A DNA stretch of 64,000 bases from Diplonema papillatum (Eukaryota > Euglenozoa > Diplonemea > Diplonemida > Diplonemidae), in the NCBI GenBank assembly GCA_030068145.1, contig JAPJBO010000577.1, positions 1 through 64,000 on the forward strand. Reading direction: 5' to 3'. The notes below the pieces were generated by a model that was not told the DNA's origin, ran no database searches, and was given only the letters and a program-made list of their open reading frames with translations. A program made the translations under genes and the position numbers. This document shows positions 53,800 through 64,000 of the stretch, in pieces; the first letter of the stretch is position 1, and each line of letters opens with the position of its first letter.

Positions 53800-54130
53800 T
53801 CAAAAAAAACACTCCTCGGAGGAATCGAACCAAGTACCCCCAGAACCACAAGTGGGCGTTTTCATTTTTTGTATTTGAACGATCCTTCCGGAAGTTCGCG
53901 TGACCCGTCAGGAAATCTGCGGTTTGGCCCCCGCTACACCACCACTGTAGCAGAACACGCACTACGAGCTCTCAAACGCTCGACGCCGCGAGGAATCGAA
54001 CCAGCGACCATTTTGGCGGTTCGCGAGGAATGAAGAGAAAAATATTTTTCGGATTTTTGGCACAAGTAGCATAGTCGTCAGTGCACTCAACCATGACTCT
54101 TTTGGTCGCCGGTTCGAGTCCCACTTTGGT
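53800..54130. mobile_element. Cluster of tRNA-like SINE pieces
   Basis: Three B-box sequences lie close together: GGTTCGATTCC on minus near 53835 and near 53997, and GGTTCGAGTCCC on plus near 54110, the last with an A box TAGCATAGTCGTCAGTGC 40 bases upstream. T-runs follow. None folds as a true tRNA with a paired acceptor stem. Confidence 0.55.
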
Positions 54131-54514
54131 GTTTTTTTTTTTTCTCGAAAAATGATTCGTTGTTTCCGCCAGGAGGAGGCACAATCTTGGGATTTTCTGC
54201 CAATTTTTTGAGGAATCGCGTAGTTCTGTCATGGGACCGTATCGGCACCCCCGTAGAATTCTGTGGCGAGTCAAATCTGACTTGTTCCTGCACGCCGAGA
54301 AAAAAAAAGTCGATTTTCAGACCCGGGGGGGGGGGGGTCGGTCAAAAAATTTATCCGACCAGATATTCGGAAAGCCCTGTCCTCGGCGGATTCAATCGTG
54401 TCCTCAAAATCTTGAAACCGGCCATTTTTCGCACCTACAGATGGCAAAAATCGGCAGAAAGCCAAAAGAAGTCGGTGTTTATGACACTTTTTCGTGGAAC
54501 GAGTGATACTGGAT

Positions 54515-54686
54515 TAAACCCCGTACACACGTATATTATTTACGGATATTATTTACTTCACGGTTACTCTTATAAATAATTTCATTTATTATTTACTTCC
54601 CGCAAACCCGTTTCATAAATCGATTCGTTTATTATTTGCTTTCCCTTACTAATAAATAAGTAAATAATATACGTGTACGGGGTTTA
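54515..54686. mobile_element. 172-bp MITE with AACCCCGTACAC ends
   Basis: AAACCCCGTACACACGTATA at the left and its inverse TATACGTGTACGGGGTTT at the right extend to about 27 bases. TA at each edge suggests TA duplication. A/T-rich centre with TTATTATTTAC repeats. No coding. Confidence 0.8.
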
Positions 54687-54689
54687 CGA

Positions 54690-55270
54690 CAAATTGGATT
54701 AAAATACACTTTGTCACCAATCCGCTTTGTCGCCCCCCATACATGGTGCATTCCTGGGGGATACAGGGGACCTTTGGGGACCACAGGGGGCCACCTGCCT
54801 CTCCCTATTTTTAGAGTTAAAGTTCGCTTGAAATTCCGGGGGTTTAGGGTCTCCGTGTGACCGTTCATGAATGGCTTCTCTTAGAGCAAGAAAGGGCTCT
54901 ATGGTTACGGGTTGTATATTTAGTGCACGCTTTCGTTATGGGTTGTGGCTAGCCATGTCCGGGACTGTTTGTGACCGACACCAAGTACATTCCTTCGTGG
55001 AGTGTAGTCTTGGGCCCCCCACGTTCTACAAGTTGAGCATTGAGTTCTTTAAGGTGCAAGTGCCCCAGTTGAGCAGTTCTCCCTAACAGGCTTCCCTGAG
55101 ATGTTCGCTTCGGCTTGAGCACTCGAACGAACTAACATGGGAAGAGCCGGAGGCTCAAGGGGGAGGAGTGCGAGGCTGGAACGAGAGAGGGCGGCGCTGC
55201 GAGTCGTCGCGGCGTGGATTTTCTAGGCGGGTTTCGAGTTTTAAAGGATCCGTGTTTTTGTGTCTACGGT
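54690..55270. other. Stretch without a recognised gene
   Basis: Contains a diverged dispersed motif (TTCGCTTGAAATTCCGGGGG and GTCTCCGTGTGACC, 54825-54865). Confidence 0.4.
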
Positions 55271-55271
55271 C

Positions 55272-55520
55272 AACAGTACCACGGAAAGCCTGCTGTTCGG
55301 CGGTACTGCAGAGCCACGGACCTACGGGTCAAGTGGACCAATTTCCCAAACTAAAGCATCAAGGCGTGGCGCACCTTGGGGCTTGGCGCTCGCGCTGAAC
55401 ACAAGCTCGTCGAGACGGTCAGCCACAGGGCAGAGCGGACGGGGTTGTGGCACTGTGCTGCCTCCGGCTCAAGCTTTGCAAGCTGTGGTTGACCGTCACG
55501 TTCCTGCCCAGGAGCGGCCC
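55272..55520 (+). repeat. Dispersed repeat family A, copy 3
   Basis: Matches 25019-25275 and 39060-39302, with a short deletion near 55335. Confidence 0.85.
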
Positions 55521-55926
55521 TTTTCTTTTCTCCTACATGCGCGCCTTCCAGCCGCGTTGGTTGCGGCGGTAAGTGGCGAGAGTGCACACTGAAGCGGGGG
55601 GGGGGGCTGCATCCTCGTGTGCTGGGCGTGAGGGGCGGTGTATCCCGCATCCAGGTTTCCAGGCGTGCTGTCTCGCCACGGAATCGTGCCGGTTGCAGTG
55701 GCCTGAGGCACCACGGGGGATAGGGCCACTGCCCTGGAGGCTCAATAGCCTCTTCCGTGTGTGTGGTAAGAACCTATTTTAACGTGGCCCCCCTCTTAGC
55801 GAGAGTGCGTCCACGCGCGGTTTCTTCTAGGTTACTGCTGATGCTCCCCCGGGCTGCTGATGGGGGCCTGGAGTATAATGCGGGCCGGAGTGGTGCTTGA
55901 GGCAGCATGGTCTTTCTTCCTCCGTC

Positions 55927-55990
55927 TCTCTGCACCGCTCTTGTCCGTGGCTGTAACGGGTAACACGTTGGAAGCACTGGATGCTATCTG
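55927..55990 (+). rRNA. Small 18S rRNA fragment with an internal deletion
   Basis: CCGTGGCTGTAACGGGTAAC joins directly to ACGTTGGAAGCACTGGATG. Both halves occur in the fragment at 12634-12812, where about 110 bases separate them. Confidence 0.65.
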
Positions 55991-56095
55991 AACAGCAACC
56001 AAGAGCTTGCCGCGTGCTTTTTATCTGGGCCACACTGCTCGCGGTTTCCTCCTTTTTGTGATTTTGCAACTATTTTCCTCATCCGAGGGTGGTGG

Positions 56096-56373
56096 AAAGG
56101 GGGGGGTCGTCGAATAATAACAGCTATTTGACACACGTCTGGTCGTCTAAAAACACTACCACTATGTGATCCTGCTACTGTTCGGCTACCCGGAACTTTT
56201 TTTATTAGCGTTATTTGTGGATTAGAAGGTCGGTATTTTAAAGTCTCCGGTTGACCGTAGAGGCTTGGGTATGGCGGGGGGTTGAGAAAAGTAAAAGAGT
56301 GCGACTCGTTTCGGGTGTTTATTATTCGACAAATCGAATAAACACAGTGTTATTATTCGACCCCCCCCCCTTT
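56096..56373. mobile_element. TA-type MITE with a nested dispersed repeat
   Basis: The ends and core match 41329-41487, but the core is split at about 56205-56318 by the TTTGTGGATTAGAAGGTCGG / AAGTCTCCGGTTGACCG repeat (see 14970-15060). Confidence 0.78.
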
Positions 56374-56880
56374 AAGCATTTACAAAGCAGGTGTCCATTC
56401 GGGAACATTTGCGAAGTCGGGGAGGGCACTGATAAACGAAGCAACGGGACGACCAGCGTCTACTGACTAAAAGGTGATGAACCTGAGGAGGCAAAGGTTA
56501 CTTGTTCATCGCGGATACTGGATGTACAAACCTCTCTGGGGAGGGAGGTTTCCTGCAAATGACAGTTTCTTTTTGGCTGGCTTCGTTTTCGCTTTCACCG
56601 TGCAACCTTTGTTCCGGAAAGGTTTCCTTCGGTATTAGATACAAATGGGAAACCGTACACCGCGAGAGTAGGAGAAAAGAGAAGAAAGGAAATCTCGAGT
56701 TTGTTTTCTTGTTGGCCGCACTACTCTGAACTCAAATCCTGGACGTGGTTTCAGGTGGCAATTGATCATGATCGGAGGGTCCTACTCGGGCAGTTCAGTT
56801 TCCTCACGTTGCAGGTGGCCAAGAGAAAAGATAGGGGGGAGGGTGGGGCGGGAAAGCGAACGCAAGGCGTCCTCTTCCTT
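56374..56880. other. Stretch without a recognised gene
   Basis: 3' flank of the exon at 56881 on the minus strand; no feature recognised. Confidence 0.35.
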
Positions 56881-57060
56881 TCAGTCCATGTCGTCGTCTT
56901 GATTAGCCGCGAGCATGAGGTCGTAGACCTTGGGCTGCGGCGCCATGCCGGGCACCTGCTGCCGCTTGTTCTGCTCCTCTGTTTTCGCGGCCCGATCCGC
57001 CTGCTGCTGGTCGTCGTAAAGCTCTGTGTTGTCTCCGACGGCAAACTCTTGCAGTTCGAT
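56881..57060 (-). CDS. Terminal exon of an unrecognised conserved-looking gene
   Basis: After an acceptor CCCCGCCACAG an in-phase 59-codon exon reads IELQEFAVGDNTELYDDQQQ, then a charged Gln/Lys/Glu-rich part, GMAPQPKVYDLMLAANQ and DDDMD before a TGA stop. GC-rich third positions and the clean acceptor resemble the other genes here. The acidic C-terminus suggests a soluble cytosolic or nuclear protein. Upstream exons are not identified in 57060-58280. I do not recognise the family. Confidence 0.5.
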   Translation of the reverse strand: MELQEFAVGDNTELYDDQQQADRAAKTEEQNKRQQVPGMAPQPKVYDLMLAANQDDDMD

Positions 57061-58282
57061 CTGTGGCGGGGTTGTGGGTATTGAAACAACTCATAATGCT
57101 ATGGGTACACGGTGCAGTAGCAAAAGTGAAAAAGGTGTTTTGACTAGTCATTTCGTTTGTGCGCACTTCCTTCAAACCTGTTTTTTGTTCAATTGGGTGC
57201 CTACAGGCAAGCTTTTATCTAGGGCTAGTTCATCCGAGGATCTATAAAGATAGTGGCACCACGAAACGAGGAAAGAACGGAAGATGTGGTTGTCCCGTTC
57301 CCTTCGAGAACAAAAAGTTGGAGGCACAGAGGACAGGTTTTCTTATCAGCTTCTATGGATGCACATACAGTAAGGGTTGCCCAAAGCCAAGTGTCCCGAC
57401 ATGCTTATTGCAGAACGGGCAGTTCTGCTTGACTCGCGTGTAATGGAGGCCGATCATAGTGTGCATACAAACCCCTGATGCTGGAAAAGCCAGTCTTTCG
57501 GCACATGCAACAAAAGACTTCTGCTTCCTCGGTACTGTCCTCTGCTTCAGCAACACCCTCCACCACGGTGTTTCTTGCGTTATTTGTGGATTAGAAGGTT
57601 TCTCTACAAACACACGCCTTCAGAATCGCCCCCTCGTCTTGCGGGCTACCAAAATACTTCTGGCCCCACCCTGTCTTTTTGCCGCTGTGCTCACTAAAGC
57701 CCACGTTGCGAAGTCGAGTCCAACTTTTGGGCGGCCTCGTCGTCAGCACGAGCAATACACTTACACAAGTGTATTGTGTCGCTCGTCAGAACTCGGGAAC
57801 TGGTGGAAGAGGCGGCGGACGGAGAGGTTTCAGTTGAAAATCAACATGCTCGGTCTGGAGTTCGAAGGATAGCATGTCGCGTCGAATGTTTGTCGGGAAG
57901 TGTGGGATGCCCATCGCTTCCCATGTCGCGGACTTCTTGTTCTCGTTTTTGGCTTGTCCAGGTGTGCGGGTTTGCGCTCATGGTGAGGGGCGTGTGTTTG
58001 TTGCTTATCTTGGCAATGGTGATGTCTGCAAGCAGGGTTTGGTTGGCCGGACACGGCAGTTGGTCTGTCTGTGTCCAATTCCTTTCTTTCATTTCGCACC
58101 GCAGAACATAGCCATCTCGCGCAAACCTAGGTGCAGGAACTGGGTGAGCTTTCCGTCTTTGTTTCTTCTGGCACAGAGCTTGATCAGTAAGCTACACACT
58201 GTATACCATTCCTTTCTCAGCCAATTGTATGCGAGAGTAGAGTAATTCCTCCACAAGACTTGTCATATATGTGAAGTAGGTA
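57061..58282. other. Stretch without a recognised gene
   Basis: Should hold upstream exons of the 56881-57060 gene if it is intact, but I find none. A partial GCGTTATTTGTGGATTAGAAG motif is at 57575. Confidence 0.35.
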
Positions 58283-58394
58283 AAGGGGGGGGGGGGTCGA
58301 ATAATAACAGTTATTTGACACACGTCTGTTTGTCTAAAAACACCACCACTATTAGATCCTGCTACTGTTCGGCTACCCGGAACTTTTATTATTA
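58283..58394. mobile_element. TA-type MITE, truncated by the satellite
   Basis: Matches the left 110 bases of 41329-41487 (GGGGTCGAATAATAACAGTT; CGGCTACCCGGAACTTTT), then passes straight into the 118-bp satellite; the right end is absent. Confidence 0.8.
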
Positions 58395-61300
58395 CAAAAA
58401 TGCAAAGCATCTCACACGCAAATTGCCAAATTCTGTATGATTCATCATAGGGCGGGAAGAAATGCATAGTGGGTGGTCAGTCTCGTCTTCTAGAAATGTG
58501 ATCAAAAATGCAAAGCATTTCACACGCAAATTGCCAAATTCAGTATGATTCATCATAGATCGGGAAGAATGCAGGTGGTGGGAGGGTAGGATTGTCAGTC
58601 TCGTCTTCTAGAAATGTGATCAAAAATGCAAAGCATTTCACACGCAAATTGCCAAATTCTGTATGATTCATCATAGGTCGGGAAGAACTGCAGGTGATGA
58701 GGTAGTAGGTGGTCAGTCTCGTCTTCTAGAAATGTGATCAAAAATGCAAAGCATTTCACACGCAAATTGCCAAATTCTGTATGATTCATCATAGATCGGG
58801 AAGAATGCAGGTGGTGGGAGGGTAGGATTGTCAGTCTCGTCTTCTAGAAATGTGATCAAAAATGCAAAGCATTTCACACGCAAATTGCCAAATTCTGTAT
58901 GATTCATCATAGGTCGGGAAGAACTGCAGGTGATGAGGTAGTAGGTGGTCAGTCTCGTCTTCTAGAAATGTGATCAAAAATGCAAAGCATTTCACACGCA
59001 AATTGCCAAATTCTGTATGATTCATCATAGGTCGGGAAGAATGCAGGTGGTGGGAGGGTAGGATTGTCAGTCTCGTCTTCTAGAAATGTGATCAAAAATG
59101 CAAAGCATTTCACACGCAAATTGCCAAATTCTGTATGATTCATCATAGATCGGGAAGAAATGCAGGTGATGAGGTAGTGGGTGGTCAGTCTCGTCTTCTA
59201 GAAATGTGATCAAAAATGCAAAGCATTTCACACGCAAATTGCCAAATTCTGTATGATTCATCATAGGTCGGGAAGAATGCAGGTGGAGGGAGGGTAGGAT
59301 TGTCAGTCTCGTCTTCTAGACATGTGATCAGAAATGCAAAGCATTTCACACGCAAATTGCCAAATTCTGTATGATTCATCATAGGTCGGGAAGAATGCAG
59401 GTGGTGGGAGGGTAGGATTGTCAGTCTCGTCTTCTAGAAATGTGATCAAAAATGCAAAGCATTTCACACGCAAATTGCCAAATTCTGTATGATTCATCAT
59501 AGATCGGGAAGAAATGCAGGTGATGAGGTAGTGGGTGGTCAGTCTCGTCTTCTAGAAATGTGATCAAAAATGCAAAGCATTTCACACGCAAATTGCCAAA
59601 TTCTGTATGATTCATCATAGGTCGGGAAGAATGCAGGTGGAGGGAGGGTAGGATTGTCAGTCTCGTCTTCTAGACATGTGATCAGAAATGCAAAGCATTT
59701 CACACGCAAATTGCCAAATTCTGTATGATTCATCATAGATCGGGAAGAAATGCGGGTGATGAGGTAGTGGGTGGTCAGTCTCGTCTTCTAGAAATGTGAT
59801 CAAAAATGCAAAGCATTTCACACGCAAATTGCCAAATTCTGTATGATTCATCATAGATCGGGAAGAAATGCGGGTGATGAGGTAGTGGGTGGTCAGTCTC
59901 GTCTTCTAGAAATGTGATCAAAAATGCAAAGCATTTCACACGCAAATTGCCAAATTCTGTATGATTCATCATAGGTCGGGAAGAATGCAGGTGGAGGGAG
60001 GGTAGGATTGTCAGTCTCGTCTTCTAGAAATGTGATCAGAAATGCAAAGCATTTCACACGCAAATTGCCAAATTCTGTATGATTCATCATAGATCGGGAA
60101 GAAATGCAGGTGATGAGGTAGTGGGTGGTCAGTCTCGTCTTCTAGAAATGTGATCAAAAATGCAAAGCATTTCACACGCAAATTGCCAAATTCTGTATGA
60201 TTCATCATAGGTCGGGAAGAATGCAGGTGGTGGGAGGGTAGGATTGTCAGTCTCGTCTTCTAGAAATGTGATCAAAAATGCAAAGCATTTCACACGCAAA
60301 TTGCCAAATTCTGTATGATTCATCATAGATCGGGAAGAAATGCAGGTGATGAGGTAGTGGGTGGTCAGTCTCGTCTTCTAGAAATGTGATCAAAAATGCA
60401 AAGCATTTCACACGCAAATTGCCAAATTCTGTATGATTCATCATAGATCGGGAAGAAATGCAGGTGATGAGGTAGTGGGTGGTCAGTCTCGTCTTCTAGA
60501 AATGTGATCAAAAATGCAAAGCATTTCACACGCAAATTGCCAAATTCTGTATGATTCATCATAGGTCGGGAAGAATGCAGGTGGTGGGAGGGTAGGATTG
60601 TCAGTCTCGTCTTCTAGAAATGTGATCAAAAATGCAGAGCATTTCACACGCAAATTGCCAAATTCTGTATGATTCATCATAGATCGGGAAGAAATGCAGG
60701 TGATGAGGTAGTGGGTGGTCAGTCTCGTCTTCTAGAAATGTGATCAAAAATGCAAAGCATTTCACACGCAAATTGCCAAATTCTGTATGATTCATCATAG
60801 ATCGGGAAGAAATGCAGGTGATGAGGTAGTGGGTGGTCAGTCTCGTCTTCTAGAAATGTGATCAAAAATGCAAAGCATTTCACACGCAAATTGCCAAATT
60901 CTGTATGATTCATCATAGGTCGGGAAGAATGCAGGTGGAGGGAGGGTAGGATTGTCAGTCTCGTCTTCTAGAAATGTGATCAAAAATGCAAAGCATTTCA
61001 CACGCAAATTGCCAAATTCTGTATGATTCATCATAGATCGGGAAGAATGCAGGTGGTGGGAGGGTAGGATTGTCAGTCTCGTCTTCTAGAAATGTGATCA
61101 AAAATGCAAAGCATTTCACACGCAAATTGCCAAATTCTGTATGATTCATCATAGGTCGGGAAGAATGCAGGTGGTGGGAGGGTAGGATTGTCAGTCTCGT
61201 CTTCTAGAAATGTGATCAAAAATGCAGAGCATTTCACACGCAAATTGCCAAATTCTGTATGATTCATCATAGATCGGGAAGAAATGCAGGTGATGAGGTA

Positions 61301-62806
61301 GTGGGTGGTCAGTCTCGTCTTCTAGAAATGTGATCAAAAATGCAAAGCATTTCACACGCAAATTGCCAAATTCTGTATGATTCATCATAGATCGGGAAGA
61401 AATGCAGGTGATGAGGTAGTGGGTGGTCAGTCTCGTCTTCTAGAAATGTGATCAAAAATGCAAAGCATTTCACACGCAAATTGCCAAATTCTGTATGATT
61501 CATCATAGGTCGGGAAGAATGCAGGTGGAGGGAGGGTAGGATTGTCAGTCTCGTCTTCTAGAAATGTGATCAAAAATGCAAAGCATTTCACACGCAAATT
61601 GCCAAATTCTGTATGATTCATCATAGGTCGGGAAGAATGCAGGTGGTGGGAGGGTAGGATTGTCAGTCTCGTCTTCTAGAAATGTGATCAAAAATGCAAA
61701 GCATTTCACACGCAAATTGCCAAATTCTGTATGATTCATCATAGGTCGGGAAGAAATGCAGGTGATGAGGTAGTGGGTGGTCAGTCTCGTCTTCTAGAAA
61801 TGTGATCAAAAATGCAAAGCATTTCACACGCAAATTGCCAAATTCTGTATGATTCATCATAGATCGGGAAGAATGCAGGTGGTGGGAGGGTAGGATTGTC
61901 AGTCTCGTCTTCTAGAAATGTGATCAAAAATGCAAAGCATTTCACACGCAAATTGCCAAATTCTGTATGATTCATCATAGATCGGGAGGAAATGCAGGTG
62001 ATGAGGTAGTGGGTGGTCAGTCTCGTCTTCTAGAAATGTGATCAAAAATGCAAAGCATTTCACACGCAAATTGCCAAATTCTGTATGATTCATCATAGGT
62101 CGGGAAGAAATGCAGGTTATGAGGTAGTAGGTGGTCAGTCTCGTCTTCTAGAAATGTGATCAAAAATGCAAAGCATTTCACACGCAAATTGCCAAATTCT
62201 GTATGATTCATCATAGATCGGGAAGAAATGCGGGTGATGAGGTAGTGGGTGGTCAGTCTCGTCTTCTAGAAATGTGATCAAAAATGCAAAGCATTTCACA
62301 CGCAAATTGCCAAATTCTGTATGATTCATCATAGATCGGGAAGAAATGCAGGTGATGAGGTAGTGGGTGGTCAGTCTCGTCTTCTAGAAATGTGATCAAA
62401 AATGCAAAGCATTTCACACGCAAATTGCCAAATTCTGTATGATTCATCATAGGTCGGGAAGAATGCAGGTGGTGGGAGGGTAGGATTGTCAGTCTCGTCT
62501 TCTAGAAATGTGATCAAAAATGCAAAGCATTTCACACGCAAATTGCCAAATTCTGTATGATTCATCATAGGTCGGGAAGAATGCAGGTGGTGGGAGGGTA
62601 GGACTGTCAGTCTCGTCTTCTAGAAATGTGATCAAAAATGCAAAGCATTTCACACGCAAATTGCCAAATTCGGTATGATTCATCATAGGTCGGGAAGAAT
62701 GCAGGTGGTGGGAGGGTAGGATTGTCAGTCTCGTCTTCTAGAAATGTGATCAATAATGCAAAGCATTTCACTCGCAAATTGCCAAATTCTGTATGATTCA
62801 TCATGA
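58395..62806. repeat. 118-bp satellite array, about 37 units in two subtypes
   Basis: Units share AAATGCAAAGCATTTCACAC, GCAAATTGCCAAATTCTG, TATGATTCATCATAG and CAGTCTCGTCTTCTAGAAAT. Subtype A continues GAATGCAGGTGGTGGGAGGG; subtype B GAAATGCAGGTGATGAGGTA. Both are 118 bp and are mixed in an irregular A/B order. The last unit near 62800 is diverged. Recurrent 65-codon minus frames are products of the unit; 118 is not a multiple of 3. Confidence 0.97.
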
Positions 62807-63271
62807 ATGGGATGGTCAGTCTTATCTTCTAGAAGTGTGCGCAGCAACGCAGAACCGTTATGCGCGAATTGACTAGTCAAAGTCAAAAAAACCTTGACGA
62901 GACTTGACTTGGATTTCGACCGCCTGATGTCTCTGCATGTTTGGCTTTTTTTTTCCTCGCGTTCTGGTTTTCGCATCTTTGTCTCCAGTTTCATGCTCTG
63001 GATTCTCCATCGTTTCTGTCGATACACGTTTCTGTCTCTGCGCGTCTGACATTCTGACATTCATTTCGTCAGGGGTTGGCTGAACCTTGAACTCGGCTTC
63101 GTGCTCTGCATCGCGCGGAATAGTGTGGTTTTACAAGTATGCCCCTTTGAAAGCTGAAGAATGAATAGAATGATCATGCATCAATCTAGGCTTGACACGA
63201 TACAATCTCTGGTATCGGGGAATCTTTGATTCGTCAGATTTTCCTCGGTCCAGTCTGGTTTGAGTGACAAG
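62807..63271. other. Stretch without a recognised gene
   Basis: A minus-strand frame (62873-63064) is highly charged (NPEHETGDKDAKTRTRGKKK) but has no recognisable domain. It could be an exon or chance. Confidence 0.3.
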
Positions 63272-63345
63272 AAACCTGGTTGATCCTGCCAGTAGTCATA
63301 TGCTTGTTTCAAGGATTAAGCCATGCAAGTCTCAGAGTAAATGGA
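63272..63345 (+). rRNA. 5' end of 18S rRNA, truncated
   Basis: AACCTGGTTGATCCTGCCAG, TAGTCATATGCTTGTTTCA and GATTAAGCCATGCAAGTCTC are the invariant 18S start. Homology stops at about 63345, before helix 6 is complete. It lies beside the exportin exon. Confidence 0.92.
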
Positions 63346-63448
63346 TTAACAGCCACGGGTCCCCCCTCTCCTGTGTGACTCAGTTTGGACACTAACTTCA
63401 GGCAAAAGCCTGACCTTTCAAAAAGCGATCAAAACCCAAAGGACATAC

Positions 63449-63526
63449 GAGGAAGTCGCGGACGTGCTCTTTAAACTGCGCGTCATTTTCGAGCTTCAGG
63501 TATAAACCTTCGACGAAGCGCTGAAT
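63449..63526 (-). CDS. XPO1: Exportin-1 (CRM1) penultimate exon, isolated
   Basis: A 26-codon exon between an AACATCAACAG acceptor and a GTATGT donor reads IQRFVEGLYLKLENDAQFKE then HVRDFL. This matches the exportin-1 C-terminal consensus (I/V)QxFVxGLF...FKEHLRDFL. Exportin-1 carries proteins with leucine-rich nuclear export signals out of the nucleus. The following exon (about 20-35 residues) is not found to the left, where an 18S rRNA fragment and the satellite lie, and preceding exons are not evident in 63530-64000. It is therefore a fragment, or a gene with very long introns. The match is short, so identity is likely but not certain. Confidence 0.55.
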
Positions 63527-64000
63527 CTGTTGATGTTGTGGTGTTGACGATGATGTTTTTTTTTTTTTTTTTGGCGATGTATGGGCCTTATATATAAAAA
63601 TTCCTCCCACGTAACTGTCCATAAGTTGCTCGGAGTTACTAAAAATCCGAGTTGCGGCACAACTGCACGTTTATGTATCCGACAGGGTGCACCTCTTTGG
63701 TTGTCACTACTGTCCATCACAGAGACTGTCCTTCGGAAGCAAAAGAGCCATGCGAAGAAGGCGAGTGTTGGGGTACTGTAGCAGTGTGCCAGGATCATTC
63801 AAGAACACTTGGCAGTAATCTGCAACAGCAGGGCGGACAGCCGCGGTCTTCGCTTTCTTGGCAACACGTCATGAAACAATGCACAAGCCAGAAATACCAG
63901 CGCCGCAGGCGCGGAAATTTTTTTCAAGCTATTGGGCCAGTCGCAGGTTCCAAAATTGAGGCTGTACGTTGCTTCAACGATGATCCAAAGGTGCAGTAAC
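63527..64000. other. Unidentified sequence with a Cys-rich plus-strand ORF
   Basis: The frame 63652-63999 (115 codons) has eight Cys (CPSEAKEPCEEGECWG and others) and a basic C-terminal part (QKYQRRRRGN). No family recognised; it opposes the exportin exon in direction. It could be an exon or chance. Confidence 0.25.

Noticed and set aside
53800..54130. True tRNA genes
   Set aside because: A and B boxes are present but the acceptor and T stems do not pair properly; SINE heads explain them better. The same holds for 5618-5691, 8490-8565 and 22948-23012.
58595..62804. Series of 65-codon minus-strand ORFs spaced by 118 bases
   Set aside because: They repeat with the satellite unit and change frame from unit to unit; there is no gene signal.

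Overview
This is nuclear DNA of a eukaryote, most likely a protist or alga. Evidence: GT-AG introns; fragments of cytoplasmic 18S, 5.8S and 28S rDNA; a LINE-type retrotransposon; tRNA-derived SINE heads; terminal-inverted-repeat MITEs; a mitochondrial-type HscB co-chaperone; and one exon that reads as the C-terminal end of exportin-1. I cannot name the lineage. The rDNA pieces are divergent and may be decayed, so they are not a safe taxonomic marker. Most of the window is repeats. The real protein genes I can support lie on the minus strand.

Layout: 1-3048 is a large secreted modular GH28 gene (minus, runs off the left edge). 3330-8474 is a decayed LINE (endonuclease, RT, RNase H, zinc knuckle) with a composite SINE/minisatellite element nested inside its RT domain. 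8475-12430 holds a SINE-like head, short tandem arrays and a TA-flanked MITE. 12432-15513 is a second GH28 gene (13060-14466) with a decayed 3' copy on one side and three 5' fragments on the other. 15514-19256 is a 13-bp minisatellite of nearly 290 units. 19256-24187 is dispersed repeats. 24188-24829 is HscB with a fragment copy beside it. 24830-28890 is dispersed repeats, a GH28 fragment joined to 28S rDNA, and 3'-end copies of the next gene. 28892-32036 is a two-exon CPA2-type cation/proton antiporter with a duplicated partial exon in its intron. 32040-35940 is repeats plus scrambled rDNA (28S ends on minus, 18S and 5.8S on plus). 36121-39015 is a three-exon secreted alpha/beta hydrolase whose second intron is largely a 13-bp minisatellite. 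39070-42200 is tandem repeats. 42286-45288 is an EGF-transmembrane coding module and its tandem copies. 45290-58394 is minisatellites, MITEs, SINE-like pieces and one orphan terminal exon. 58395-62806 is a 118-bp satellite. 62810-64000 carries an 18S 5' end and the exportin-1 exon.

There is no operon-like logic; the genes are unrelated in function (wall polysaccharide hydrolysis, Fe-S cluster assembly, ion exchange, secreted ester hydrolysis). The unifying theme is structural: almost every gene here has partial copies of itself within a few kilobases, and several copies are fused to rRNA gene fragments. The clearest oddities are these gene/rDNA chimeras, the composite SINE-minisatellite element with short inverted ends, a multiplied transmembrane exon, and introns whose two splice junctions repeat the same few bases.
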